Source: Candidatus Solibacter sp.
GTDB taxonomy: Bacteria > Acidobacteriota > Terriglobia > Bryobacterales > Bryobacteraceae
Length of the DNA stretch: 5,280 bases
Reading direction: 5' to 3'
Assembly: GCA_017883345.1 (NCBI GenBank)
Contig: JADGNT010000423.1
Span: 1-5,280 of the forward strand
Every line of letters starts with the position of its first letter. The first letter of the stretch is position 1. This document shows, piece by piece, positions 1 to 5,071 of this stretch. The notes beneath the pieces were generated by a model that did not search any database, was not told the DNA's origin, and saw only the letters and a list, made by a program, of their open reading frames with translations. The position numbers were made by a program, and so were the translations under genes.

Positions 1-348
1 CGGCAGAGGGTTCTTGCTGGCCTGTCCCGTGAACGTACCCGTTATGGTCGCCGTGGGCGGCGTAAACGAAAAGGTGGCGTACTTATATGTCCCCTCCCCG
101 GGAACGTTCCAGTTATTCGGGATCGGTTCCGGGTCTGCGGCGCCCGCATACGGGGCGACCGTCCCGGTGAAGGTGACATCAAACGACTGCGTGTGCCCCC
201 CGGGAGGGGGCGGGGGCGTGGAGTAGGTGACGCTGGCGTCCGAGATCGAGCCGTCCGTGTCCAGCGTGTAGGTGAGCGTGAGCGTGCCGATCTTGGGCTT
301 GGCCGCGTTCGACGTGACCTCAAAGGGAAATGGTCCAAATGTTGACAT
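1..348 (-). CDS. Small Thr/Pro-rich, probably beta-rich protein of unknown function (C-terminus beyond window)
   Basis: I do not recognise this protein. The frame opens at ATG 346-348 and stays open for 116 codons to the window edge, so the C-terminus is missing. The start is well supported: AGGAG (complement of 356-360) lies 7 nt before the ATG in a purine-rich leader. The protein begins MSTFGPFPFEVTSN and has no signal peptide or membrane segment. It has alternating Thr/Val/Ile/Tyr stretches such as TLTLTYTLDTD, SFDVTFTGTV and ATFSFTPPTATITGTFTG, as expected for beta strands, plus a run of five prolines followed by two glycines around residues 45-51. It lies 61 bp after the kinase stop on the same strand, so co-transcription with the kinase is likely. 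A role as kinase partner or substrate is speculation. The strong ribosome site, long open frame and coherent amphipathic pattern argue that it is real. Confidence 0.68.
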   Translation of the reverse strand, partial: MSTFGPFPFEVTSNAAKPKIGTLTLTYTLDTDGSISDASVTYSTPPPPPGGHTQSFDVTFTGTVAPYAGAADPEPIPNNWNVPGEGTYKYATFSFTPPTATITGTFTGQASKNPLP

Positions 349-409
349 TGCGTTTCTCCTCTCTCTTTCTCTGAGTTGTCCCCCATTATTACCCAGGGGG
401 GATGTACCA

Positions 410-2170
410 CTATCTGTGCTTCAATTCCAATACTTCTGCGAGCGTCTCCGAGGCGCCAGCCGATTCCAGCTTGACGGCGCCATTCCCCACCGCTTTCCGT
501 TGGACCGGTCCCAGTCCGGCCAACAGGCGCTCGATCGCGGTGGCGGTATCTTGTGATTCTACTCTACCCGCGGCCGTGCCGGCGAGCGCCGTTTCGATGG
601 CAGGCGCCGGCCGGGCGGACCACACGATCCACAGTTTCTCGGTGCCCGGGTTGCGGTCGAACACCATCCAGCCAGTGACGGTCTCCTGGTTGGGCGGCAG
701 GGCGGCCGCGGAGGGGGCTCTCGGATAAAGAATCCAGAGCCGGGCGACGCCGCTTTCATCCGGTCCTTGATTGACCAGGTAGAGGAAGCCGGATTGCGGC
801 GATTGCGCGCGCAGCCGGAATCGCCATCCACCCTCGAAGGAATCGGCCGCCGACGCGGTGTACGGCTCAGCCAGCGGCTGGCCGTCGCGCATCTTCTGCG
901 CTTCGATGGAGTAAGTCAGCTCGCGGCCGGCGGGCGCCGCCGGGTGGTTTCCGCGCGACACCCACAGTCCCGCGGCGAGCGCCACCGCGCCCAGTACGCC
1001 TGCCGCCAGCCGCCGCCGCGGGTTTCCCCGTGTCTTGGATGGCGGCGGCGTTTGCGCCATTGCCGCCAGCGCAGCGGCGATTTCCGCCATGGATTGCGGC
1101 CGTTCGGCGGGGTTCTTCTTCAGGCAGCGGCCGATCAGCGCGGCCAGCGCCGGCGGCACGGACGGATTCAACCCGGCCGGCGCGGCCGGTTCCTGATGCG
1201 CGATCAGGGACATCGTGGCGTGCACCGTCTTGCCTTCGAAGGGCCGGCGCCCGCAAGCCAGCTCATAGAGGATGACGCCGAACGAGAAGATGTCGCTGCG
1301 CCAGTCCTCGGATTCGCCCATCACCTGCTCGGGCGACATGTAGGCGGGCGTTCCCACCACGCTGCCGGCCTGGGTGAGACCCTGCGTCTGGGTGGCGTTG
1401 GGATCGGCAGCCGCCGATTTTTCGCGCTTGGCAAGGCCGAAATCCAGGACCTTGACGACGCCATCGCCCGTGACCATGATGTTGGCCGGCTTCAGGTCGC
1501 GGTGTACGATGCCGGCCTCGTGGGCCTTGGCCATCGCCCCCGCCACCTGGCGCGCGTATCCGAGAAAGGTGGTCAGCCCCACCTCATGCCGGCCCAGCAG
1601 GCGGTCCAGGCTGGCGCCCTGTATGTACTCCATGGCGATGAAATCCATGCCGTCTCCGGAATCGTACTCATAGATGGTTACGATGTTCGGATGGTTCAGC
1701 GCCGAGGCCGCCTTCGCCTCCTGAGCGAAACGCCGCCGGTCCGGGGCCGAGCCCCCCAGACCCGAGATGCCTCGCAAGATCACTTTGAGCGCCACGGGCC
1801 GGTTCAGACGTTCGTCGATGGCCTTGTACACGGCGCCCATTCCGCCTTGGCCGATCTGCTCCACCACCCGGTAGTTGCCGACCATCCGGCCCCGCTGGAG
1901 CCCGGTGTCCGCCGGTGTTTCCATGGTGGCCGTGGCATGCGCCAAGGCCAGCGCGGGCTGGTCGAACCAGGCGCTCCCCTCGGCGGCTGCGAGCAGCGAT
2001 TCGATCTCGGCCCGCAGTTCGCGGTCTCCGCCGCAGGCCCCTTGCAGGTAATCCGCGCGGCGGGCGGGAGCCAGGTCGAGCGCCATTTCCAGGATGGAAC
2101 GGACACGGTGCCACCGCTCCGTGCTCACTTCCCCGGAATGCGGTTTCTCCGCCATGGTTTCGACTAACAT
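410..2170 (-). CDS. Membrane-anchored PknB-like Ser/Thr protein kinase with C-terminal DUF4384-like domain
   Basis: Transfers phosphate from ATP to Ser/Thr of target proteins and is anchored in the inner membrane. From ATG 2170 it is 586 aa. Residues 18-63 form a helical N-terminal segment (WHRVRSILEMALDL... ending ELRAEIESLLAA) common in acidobacterial kinases. The kinase domain spans about 99-371: Gly-rich loop GQGGMGAVYK 107-116, Lys129 (VALK), helix-C Glu151, HRDLKPAN 223-230 with catalytic Asp225, DFG 243-245, a Thr-rich activation loop, then GTPAYMSPEQ 273-282. All catalytic residues are intact. A transmembrane helix lies at about 387-405 after an Arg-rich stretch. The C-terminal 170 residues resemble DUF4384 (RFRLRAQSPQSGFLYLVNQG, later GTEKLWIVWSARP) and lack the WD40, TPR or PASTA repeats often seen there. 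A TTG at 2233 would add 21 residues but has no ribosome site and sits in the promoter region. ATG 2170 has GAGAG 4 nt upstream; ATG 2155 is also possible. It is divergent from the ECF sigma gene, its probable partner. Confidence 0.95.
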   Translation of the reverse strand: MLVETMAEKPHSGEVSTERWHRVRSILEMALDLAPARRADYLQGACGGDRELRAEIESLLAAAEGSAWFDQPALALAHATATMETPADTGLQRGRMVGNYRVVEQIGQGGMGAVYKAIDERLNRPVALKVILRGISGLGGSAPDRRRFAQEAKAASALNHPNIVTIYEYDSGDGMDFIAMEYIQGASLDRLLGRHEVGLTTFLGYARQVAGAMAKAHEAGIVHRDLKPANIMVTGDGVVKVLDFGLAKREKSAAADPNATQTQGLTQAGSVVGTPAYMSPEQVMGESEDWRSDIFSFGVILYELACGRRPFEGKTVHATMSLIAHQEPAAPAGLNPSVPPALAALIGRCLKKNPAERPQSMAEIAAALAAMAQTPPPSKTRGNPRRRLAAGVLGAVALAAGLWVSRGNHPAAPAGRELTYSIEAQKMRDGQPLAEPYTASAADSFEGGWRFRLRAQSPQSGFLYLVNQGPDESGVARLWILYPRAPSAAALPPNQETVTGWMVFDRNPGTEKLWIVWSARPAPAIETALAGTAAGRVESQDTATAIERLLAGLGPVQRKAVGNGAVKLESAGASETLAEVLELKHR

Positions 2171-2271
2171 ATCACTCTCGCGCCGGTTCCGCCAGAACTC
2201 GTATCCGTCTGGGTAAACGCAAACCGGCCACAAAAGCTACAATGGCCTGAAAGAATTTCTTCGAGGACTTG
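2171..2271. promoter_or_regulatory. Shared divergent promoter region of kinase and sigma factor
   Basis: This 101-bp gap must hold the promoters of both divergent genes. On the plus strand TACAAT (2238-2243) differs from the sigma-70 -10 consensus by one base and lies about 30 bp before the sigma factor ATG. No convincing -35 box is present at the proper distance, so an alternative or autoregulated promoter is possible. No clear minus-strand promoter was seen. Confidence 0.4.
2226..2247. repeat. Short inverted repeat in the divergent promoter region, possible operator
   Basis: GGCCA (2226-2230) and TGGCC (2243-2247) form an inverted repeat around 12 bp of AT-rich sequence that includes the candidate -10 box TACAAT. 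One further base pair outside the arms also matches after one mismatch. The position suits an operator acting on the sigma promoter, but the arms are only 5 bp and GGCC is common in this GC-rich DNA, so it may be chance. Confidence 0.25.
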
Positions 2272-2856
2272 ATGCCGCTTGAGGCCCCCTCACAAATTAC
2301 CGTGCTGCTGAAGGCCTGGTCCGGCGGCGATGAACGAGCGCTCGACCGGCTGATTCCGTTGGTTTACCCGGAACTCCGCAGAATGGCCCGCCGGTACGTG
2401 CGCCGGGGGCCGGCGGGGCAGACGCTAGAGACCACGGCCGTGGTTCACGAGGCTTACCTTCACCTGGTGAAGGCGCCCGACACCAATTGGCAGGACCGGG
2501 CCCACTTCTTCGCCGTGGCCGCGACCGTGATGCGGCGGATCCTGGTAGACCGGGCGCGGGCGCGGGCCTCCCTCAAACGCGGAGGACAAGCCCAGCGCGC
2601 GGACCATTCCACAGACGTGAACTTCGATCGGATACCGGACCCGACCTCGGACCGGGCGGCGGACCTGGTCGCGCTGGACGATGCCTTGAGCGCGTTCTCT
2701 CAATTGGAACCGCGCCGGGCGCGTGTGGTGGAGTTGCGTTTCTTCGGCGGCCTCAGCGTGGAGGAGACCGCTGAGGTCCTCGGCATTTCCGCGCCGAGCG
2801 TGATGCGCGATTGGAAGCTGGCCAAGGCCTGGCTGGTCAGAGAACTGAGCCGCTGA
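2272..2856 (+). CDS. ECF RNA polymerase sigma factor, TIGR02999/ECF43-like, with a Thr in place of acidic region 2.2
   Basis: A 194-aa extracytoplasmic-function sigma factor that directs RNA polymerase to a specific regulon. Region 2 covers about residues 10-98 (LIPLVYPELRRMARRYVRR, then HFFAVAATVMRRILVDRARAR). Region 4 covers about 135-190, with its helix-turn-helix at about 162-184 (SVEETAEVLGISAPSVMRDW). The DAEDLVQE-like acidic motif of ordinary ECF region 2.2 is replaced by LETTAVVHEAYLHL (52-65). Thr55 aligns with the conserved Thr of the PTALVHEAYLRL motif in this family. In Vibrio EcfP the equivalent Thr is phosphorylated by the neighbouring kinase PknT, giving the charge needed to bind polymerase. 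The ATG at 2272 is chosen because GAGG (2263-2266) lies 5 nt upstream; the adjacent TTG (2269) would add one residue. No anti-sigma gene is present. The divergent kinase is the expected regulator. Confidence 0.93.
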   Translation: MPLEAPSQITVLLKAWSGGDERALDRLIPLVYPELRRMARRYVRRGPAGQTLETTAVVHEAYLHLVKAPDTNWQDRAHFFAVAATVMRRILVDRARARASLKRGGQAQRADHSTDVNFDRIPDPTSDRAADLVALDDALSAFSQLEPRRARVVELRFFGGLSVEETAEVLGISAPSVMRDWKLAKAWLVRELSR

Positions 2857-2895
2857 CCCGGCGCAACCCCACCATCCTCCAGCGGGATTGCTCAT

Positions 2896-2910
2896 GACGC
2901 CCGGGGCGTC
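2896..2910. other. Small perfect hairpin downstream of the sigma gene
   Basis: GACGCC / GGCGTC with a three-base CGG loop gives a 6-bp GC-rich perfect stem, 39 nt after the sigma stop. No T-run follows. A second small stem (CGCC-GTT-GGCG, 2910-2920) adjoins it. It may help end or stabilise the sigma transcript. Confidence 0.35.
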
Positions 2911-2927
2911 GCCGTTGGCGGAGCGGA

Positions 2928-2964
2928 TTGGCAGGCGAACCCAGAGGGTACCCCGCCTGCCCAA
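2928..2964. terminator. Stem-loop between convergent genes, probable bidirectional terminator
   Basis: GGCAGGCG (2930-2937) pairs perfectly with CGCCTGCC (2954-2961). TT 2928-2929 can extend the stem with AA 2963-2964 past one bulged C. The loop contains a nested ACCC-AGA-GGGT hairpin. The structure sits between the end of the sigma gene (plus) and the stop of the oxidoreductase remnant (minus), where a two-way terminator is expected. No U-run follows on either strand, so it is not a classical intrinsic terminator. Confidence 0.5.
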
Positions 2965-2967
2965 CCA

Positions 2968-3264
2968 CTATGCCAAGTCTTCCTGGCGAATGGGGAGGCG
3001 GCGGATGCGCTTGCCGGTAGCCTGGAAGATGGCATTGCACACGGCGGGCGCAATCCCCGGAGTACTGGCCTCACCGGCGCCGCCGGAGGCGTTCTGGCTG
3101 GGCACGATGTGGACTTCGACGGCCGGCATTTCATCCATGCGCAACACATCGTACCGATGGAAATTGCTCTGCTGCACGCGGCCGCGGTCGATGGTGATGC
3201 CTGGCCCCTGAAGCCCCCTTTCCAGTACACCCATATCCAGTCGCGGTAGAACCGTGCTAACCAA
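2968..3264 (-). pseudogene. 3' remnant of isoquinoline 1-oxidoreductase beta subunit-like molybdoenzyme gene
   Basis: Only the C-terminal end of a large-subunit molybdenum hydroxylase (xanthine dehydrogenase / aldehyde oxidase superfamily, IorB type, normally over 700 aa) is present. The clear match covers about the last 75 residues: [32 protein letters not shown], then [20 protein letters not shown]. The GxGE glutamate, the family's catalytic base near the molybdenum site, is kept in GGAGE. The open frame runs from the stop at 2968-2970 back to a TAA just upstream of 3264. Its first codons (TTG 3264 or ATG 3234) give [12 protein letters not shown], which only vaguely follows the family pattern, and no ribosome site is seen. 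The rest of the gene, including the cofactor-binding regions, is absent from the window. It cannot form an active enzyme. The homology is confident; whether the fragment is transcribed is unknown. Confidence 0.82.
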
Positions 3265-3370
3265 GCGTTACAAATCCGATCGGTCTTTGGAGGACTTGCC
3301 GCCTACCCCAATTCGCGGCAAGATGGGAAGTGCCTCGCCATGATCGCGAGAGGCGGGAGAGTGACACCCG

Positions 3371-3571
3371 ATGAGTTGTACCGAAAGAGACCACATCATC
3401 CTGGCATTCGCGCTGGCGGCGAACGAAGGAAATATCGCGGCCGAAGACCTCGAATTCGCCGCCAGCGAGGGCGCACGCCAGGACGCACAGAAGTCCGTGG
3501 AGGCGGCCCGCAACTATTGCACCTCTTTGCGGGCGAGGATTCTGGACCACTGCGAGCAGCACGGCTGCTGA
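3371..3571 (+). CDS. Small 66-aa protein with C-terminal HxxxHGC-like ending, unknown function
   Basis: It encodes 66 residues beginning MSCTERDHIILAFALAAN and ending ILDHCEQHGC. The protein has no signal peptide or membrane segment and is expected to be mostly helical. It has Cys at positions 3, 50, 60 and 66. The layout (Cys near the N-terminus, Ala/Glu-rich middle, AR..C..LRARI, then H-x4-HGC at the end) resembles short uncharacterised proteins I recall from Acidobacteriota; this is memory, not a search. An in-frame TGA at 3362 rules out a longer form, so ATG 3371 is the only ATG start at this end. A weak GGGAG lies about 11 nt upstream. It stands alone on the plus strand between two minus-strand genes. 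Possible roles, such as metal binding through the Cys/His tail, are guesses. Confidence 0.55.
   Translation: MSCTERDHIILAFALAANEGNIAAEDLEFAASEGARQDAQKSVEAARNYCTSLRARILDHCEQHGC
3555..3569 (+). other. Hairpin at the stop of the small gene
   Basis: AGCAGC-ACG-GCTGCT is a perfect 6-bp stem with a 3-nt loop that ends within the stop codon of the 66-codon gene. No T-run follows (GAAACAACC). It may slow 3' decay or weakly terminate transcription towards the convergent metalloprotease gene, or it may simply be a by-product of the codons. Confidence 0.25.
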
Positions 3572-3607
3572 AACAACCTATATCCAGCGCGGCCACGGTC
3601 CAGTCTA

Positions 3608-4684
3608 TCAGTTGATGCGATAGCGTCCCGTTTGGAATCTTCGGGAGCGCCCGGCGCGCTTTCCGCCGATCTCACCTCGCCGCCGCAGCAGGGAGGGAAC
3701 CATCGCGAGGAGCCCGATGAGGCATAGCGCGAGCCGGTCCGGTCCCGGCGCCTTCTCCAGCGTATTCCAGCCGATTGCATCCAGCGCCGCCATATCGCCA
3801 GGACCGACTCTCAGCCATCGACCGGCTGGCGCGCCCGGATTCACGATTTCCATCCCTGAGTCGTCCTTCCCATGACCCGCCTGGCCCGCGTCGCTGAACT
3901 TCTTTCCGTTGGCAAACTGGGCGATGCCGGTGATGCCAATATCCACCGAAAGGAACCTGCTCCGGCTATCGGCGCTAAAGTCCATTACTCCAGCGGAAGT
4001 GCCGGGGCCGCAATACCGGAACAAATTGAGCGTCTCGATGACATAGGCAGTGGACGCATAGCGTAGGAGGCCGTTCTTCGGGACCGAATACGCATCCGGT
4101 TCGTCAACCCCGTTCAAGAAGCCAAGCGCATCGCCGCTTTCGTGAGTGGTCACACCTACGACATCATAAGTTACCGGTGTGCCGGAGTCAGCGGGATTGA
4201 GATCCCATACATAGCCGCTGTGTAAGTCACTCACCGCGCCAATGGGGTATGGAGAATTCACCGGAACACCAAGCGCTCTGGCGTTGGCGTAAGTCCTCTG
4301 GATCAGACGATCGATGTTATCCGCATTGTTATCCAAGTAAGTTGGGACTCCTGTAGGGAGGTCCGCCGGCCGATGGTTTGCGGCGGTGCTGTTACTATCG
4401 GCGATCCGTAGCGCGCGAACGTCCGTGTAACTGTCCGCAATCGCCCGGCTCGCCGCAGGGCCGAGCGTACCGCCCGCCAACGGTTTCATGCCGGCGGCAA
4501 GGTAGATGGCGACATTGTTATAAAACCTGTTCCACCAGCGGTCGGCAGCGGCTTGGAATGCGGCTAGAGCCCGGGGGTCGAGACTTCCCGTCTCAGGGAC
4601 CAAGTCAAATGTGAGGCGGCTGGCCCAGGGAACCATGGGCAGCGATACAAGTACTAGTAGACTTACTACCAAGGGAGGAGGCAT
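3608..4684 (-). CDS. Secreted NF038122-like metalloprotease homologue with altered zinc motif and degenerate PEP-CTERM tail
   Basis: The 358-aa protein matches the layout of NF038122-family PEP-CTERM metalloproteases: a hydrophobic N-terminus (about 4-20, signal-peptide-like), LTFDLVP, AFQAAADRWWNRFYNNVAIYL, the YVWDLNPADSGTPVTYDVVG stretch, then the zinc site, NLFRYCGPG, and finally DMAALDAIGWNTL. The zinc site, HEIGHALGF in relatives, reads HESGDALGF (181-189). His181 and Glu182 remain, but the second His is Asp185 (codon at 4130-4132) and Ile is Ser183. Each is one base change from the expected codon. The C-terminus resembles a PEP-CTERM sorting tail (APGPDRLALCLIGLLAMVPSL then RRR), but PEP is PGP and about 22 extra residues follow. 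The start at ATG 4684 lacks a clear ribosome site and the signal peptide has no basic n-region. The frame is open upstream to 4800 but without ATG, GTG or TTG. The protein is likely exported but probably not an active protease; it may be a decaying or repurposed copy. Confidence 0.85.
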   Translation of the reverse strand: MPPPLVVSLLVLVSLPMVPWASRLTFDLVPETGSLDPRALAAFQAAADRWWNRFYNNVAIYLAAGMKPLAGGTLGPAASRAIADSYTDVRALRIADSNSTAANHRPADLPTGVPTYLDNNADNIDRLIQRTYANARALGVPVNSPYPIGAVSDLHSGYVWDLNPADSGTPVTYDVVGVTTHESGDALGFLNGVDEPDAYSVPKNGLLRYASTAYVIETLNLFRYCGPGTSAGVMDFSADSRSRFLSVDIGITGIAQFANGKKFSDAGQAGHGKDDSGMEIVNPGAPAGRWLRVGPGDMAALDAIGWNTLEKAPGPDRLALCLIGLLAMVPSLLRRRGEIGGKRAGRSRRFQTGRYRIN

Positions 4685-4782
4685 AAATGGTGCTCTGCAT
4701 ATGTCGTGTGGAGCTGCAGACAGAATTCTCCAGTAATAACGAAAGATAGTATGAACATCGCTCCCGATCCAGAGCGTACCCC

Positions 4783-4892
4783 GGTCGCGGCTCAGTTATA
4801 AGTGGGTCGCGGCTCGGTCGTAAGGGGGTAGCAGCTCGGTCATACGGGGGTAGCGGCTAGGTCATACGGGGGTAGCGGCCAAGTTACAGGGA
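4783..4892. repeat. Five tandem 22-bp direct repeats
   Basis: The units are 4783-4804, 4805-4826, 4827-4848, 4849-4870 and 4871-4892, all exactly 22 bp with no indels. The approximate consensus is GGTMGCGGCTCGGTCATACGGG, written with M for A or C. Units 3 and 4 differ at two positions; units 1, 2 and 5 diverge more. The period is about two helical turns, so a bound protein would see every unit on the same DNA face. Multiple repeats of about this length are also typical of the ends of IS21-family elements, but no transposase is in the window. The array lies about 100 bp upstream of the metalloprotease start. Confidence 0.85.
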
Positions 4893-4896
4893 CAGG

Positions 4897-4922
4897 TGTT
4901 AGTGAAGGATTATTTGTTAGTG
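4897..4922. repeat. Two 8-bp direct repeats TGTTAGTG
   Basis: TGTTAGTG occurs at 4897-4904 and again at 4915-4922, 18 bp apart start to start, directly after the 22-bp array. It is too close-set to be a target-site duplication around an element still in place. It may be a binding site or a remnant of the array's edge. Confidence 0.4.
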
Positions 4923-4971
4923 TGCCGGGGAGTCCGGAACTCTCACAATTATTCCGCGCCGCCCGGTTGAG

Positions 4972-4977
4972 TAGAAT
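4972..4977 (+). promoter_or_regulatory. Possible -10 box for the membrane protein gene
   Basis: TAGAAT has one mismatch to the sigma-70 -10 consensus and lies about 95 bp before ATG 5072. No good -35 box is seen 16-18 bp upstream. Low confidence. Confidence 0.2.
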
Positions 4978-5071
4978 GCGGGCTGGAGATCCGTCGTGGA
5001 CAGCAAACTGCCGAAGAGCCGGCGTCATCGCGGCCCCGGCTGCAATTCATGTATCCTGTGAGATACAGAAT

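Larger units (their letters stand above)
3231..3592. repeat. Pair of short direct repeats bracketing the small gene
   Basis: CCATATCCAGTCGCGG (3231-3246) and CCTATATCCAGCGCGG (3577-3592) share ATATCCAG followed by CGCGG, differing by one inserted base, and both are preceded by a similar ACA/C-rich stretch. The first copy lies where the oxidoreductase homology fades, and the second just after the 66-codon gene. They could mark an insertion or recombination event, but the match is short. Confidence 0.35.
4685..5071. other. Non-coding stretch between metalloprotease and membrane protein genes
   Basis: This 387-bp gap between divergent genes holds five 22-bp tandem repeats (4783-4892), a duplicated TGTTAGTG (4897-4904 and 4915-4922), and a possible -10 box TAGAAT (4972-4977). 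The part nearest the metalloprotease is AT-richer than the rest of the window. No RNA gene or convincing coding region was seen. Confidence 0.6.

Noticed and set aside
380..401. CCCCC...GGGGGG hairpin between kinase and small gene as a terminator
   Set aside because: The stem is only 5-6 bp with an 11-nt loop and no T-run on either side. The downstream gene has its own ribosome site and fits read-through.
42..410. Minus-strand open frame overlapping the small beta-rich gene
   Set aside because: Its translation is a low-complexity Arg/Ser/Pro string, and the other minus-strand frame has a strong ribosome site and a coherent protein.
767..2167. Long plus-strand open frame (466 codons) antisense to the kinase
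   Set aside because: It is a by-product of GC-rich codon use in the kinase gene. The translation is Arg/Gly/Pro-rich with no recognisable domain, while the minus-strand frame has a complete kinase domain.
2425..2964. Minus-strand open frame of 179 codons across the sigma gene
   Set aside because: Shadow frame of a clearly identified sigma factor; no domain, and it crosses the terminator region.
3257..3562. Minus-strand open frame overlapping the 66-codon gene, containing a WRGTSH stretch faintly like molybdoenzyme sequence
   Set aside because: The resemblance covers only a few residues, and the flanking sequence does not follow the oxidoreductase family.
4783..4892. CRISPR array
   Set aside because: The units are contiguous with no unique spacers between them, so this is a plain tandem repeat.
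4840..5028. Minus-strand open frame of 62 codons
   Set aside because: It runs into the 22-bp repeat array, has no recognisable domain, and appears to be chance.
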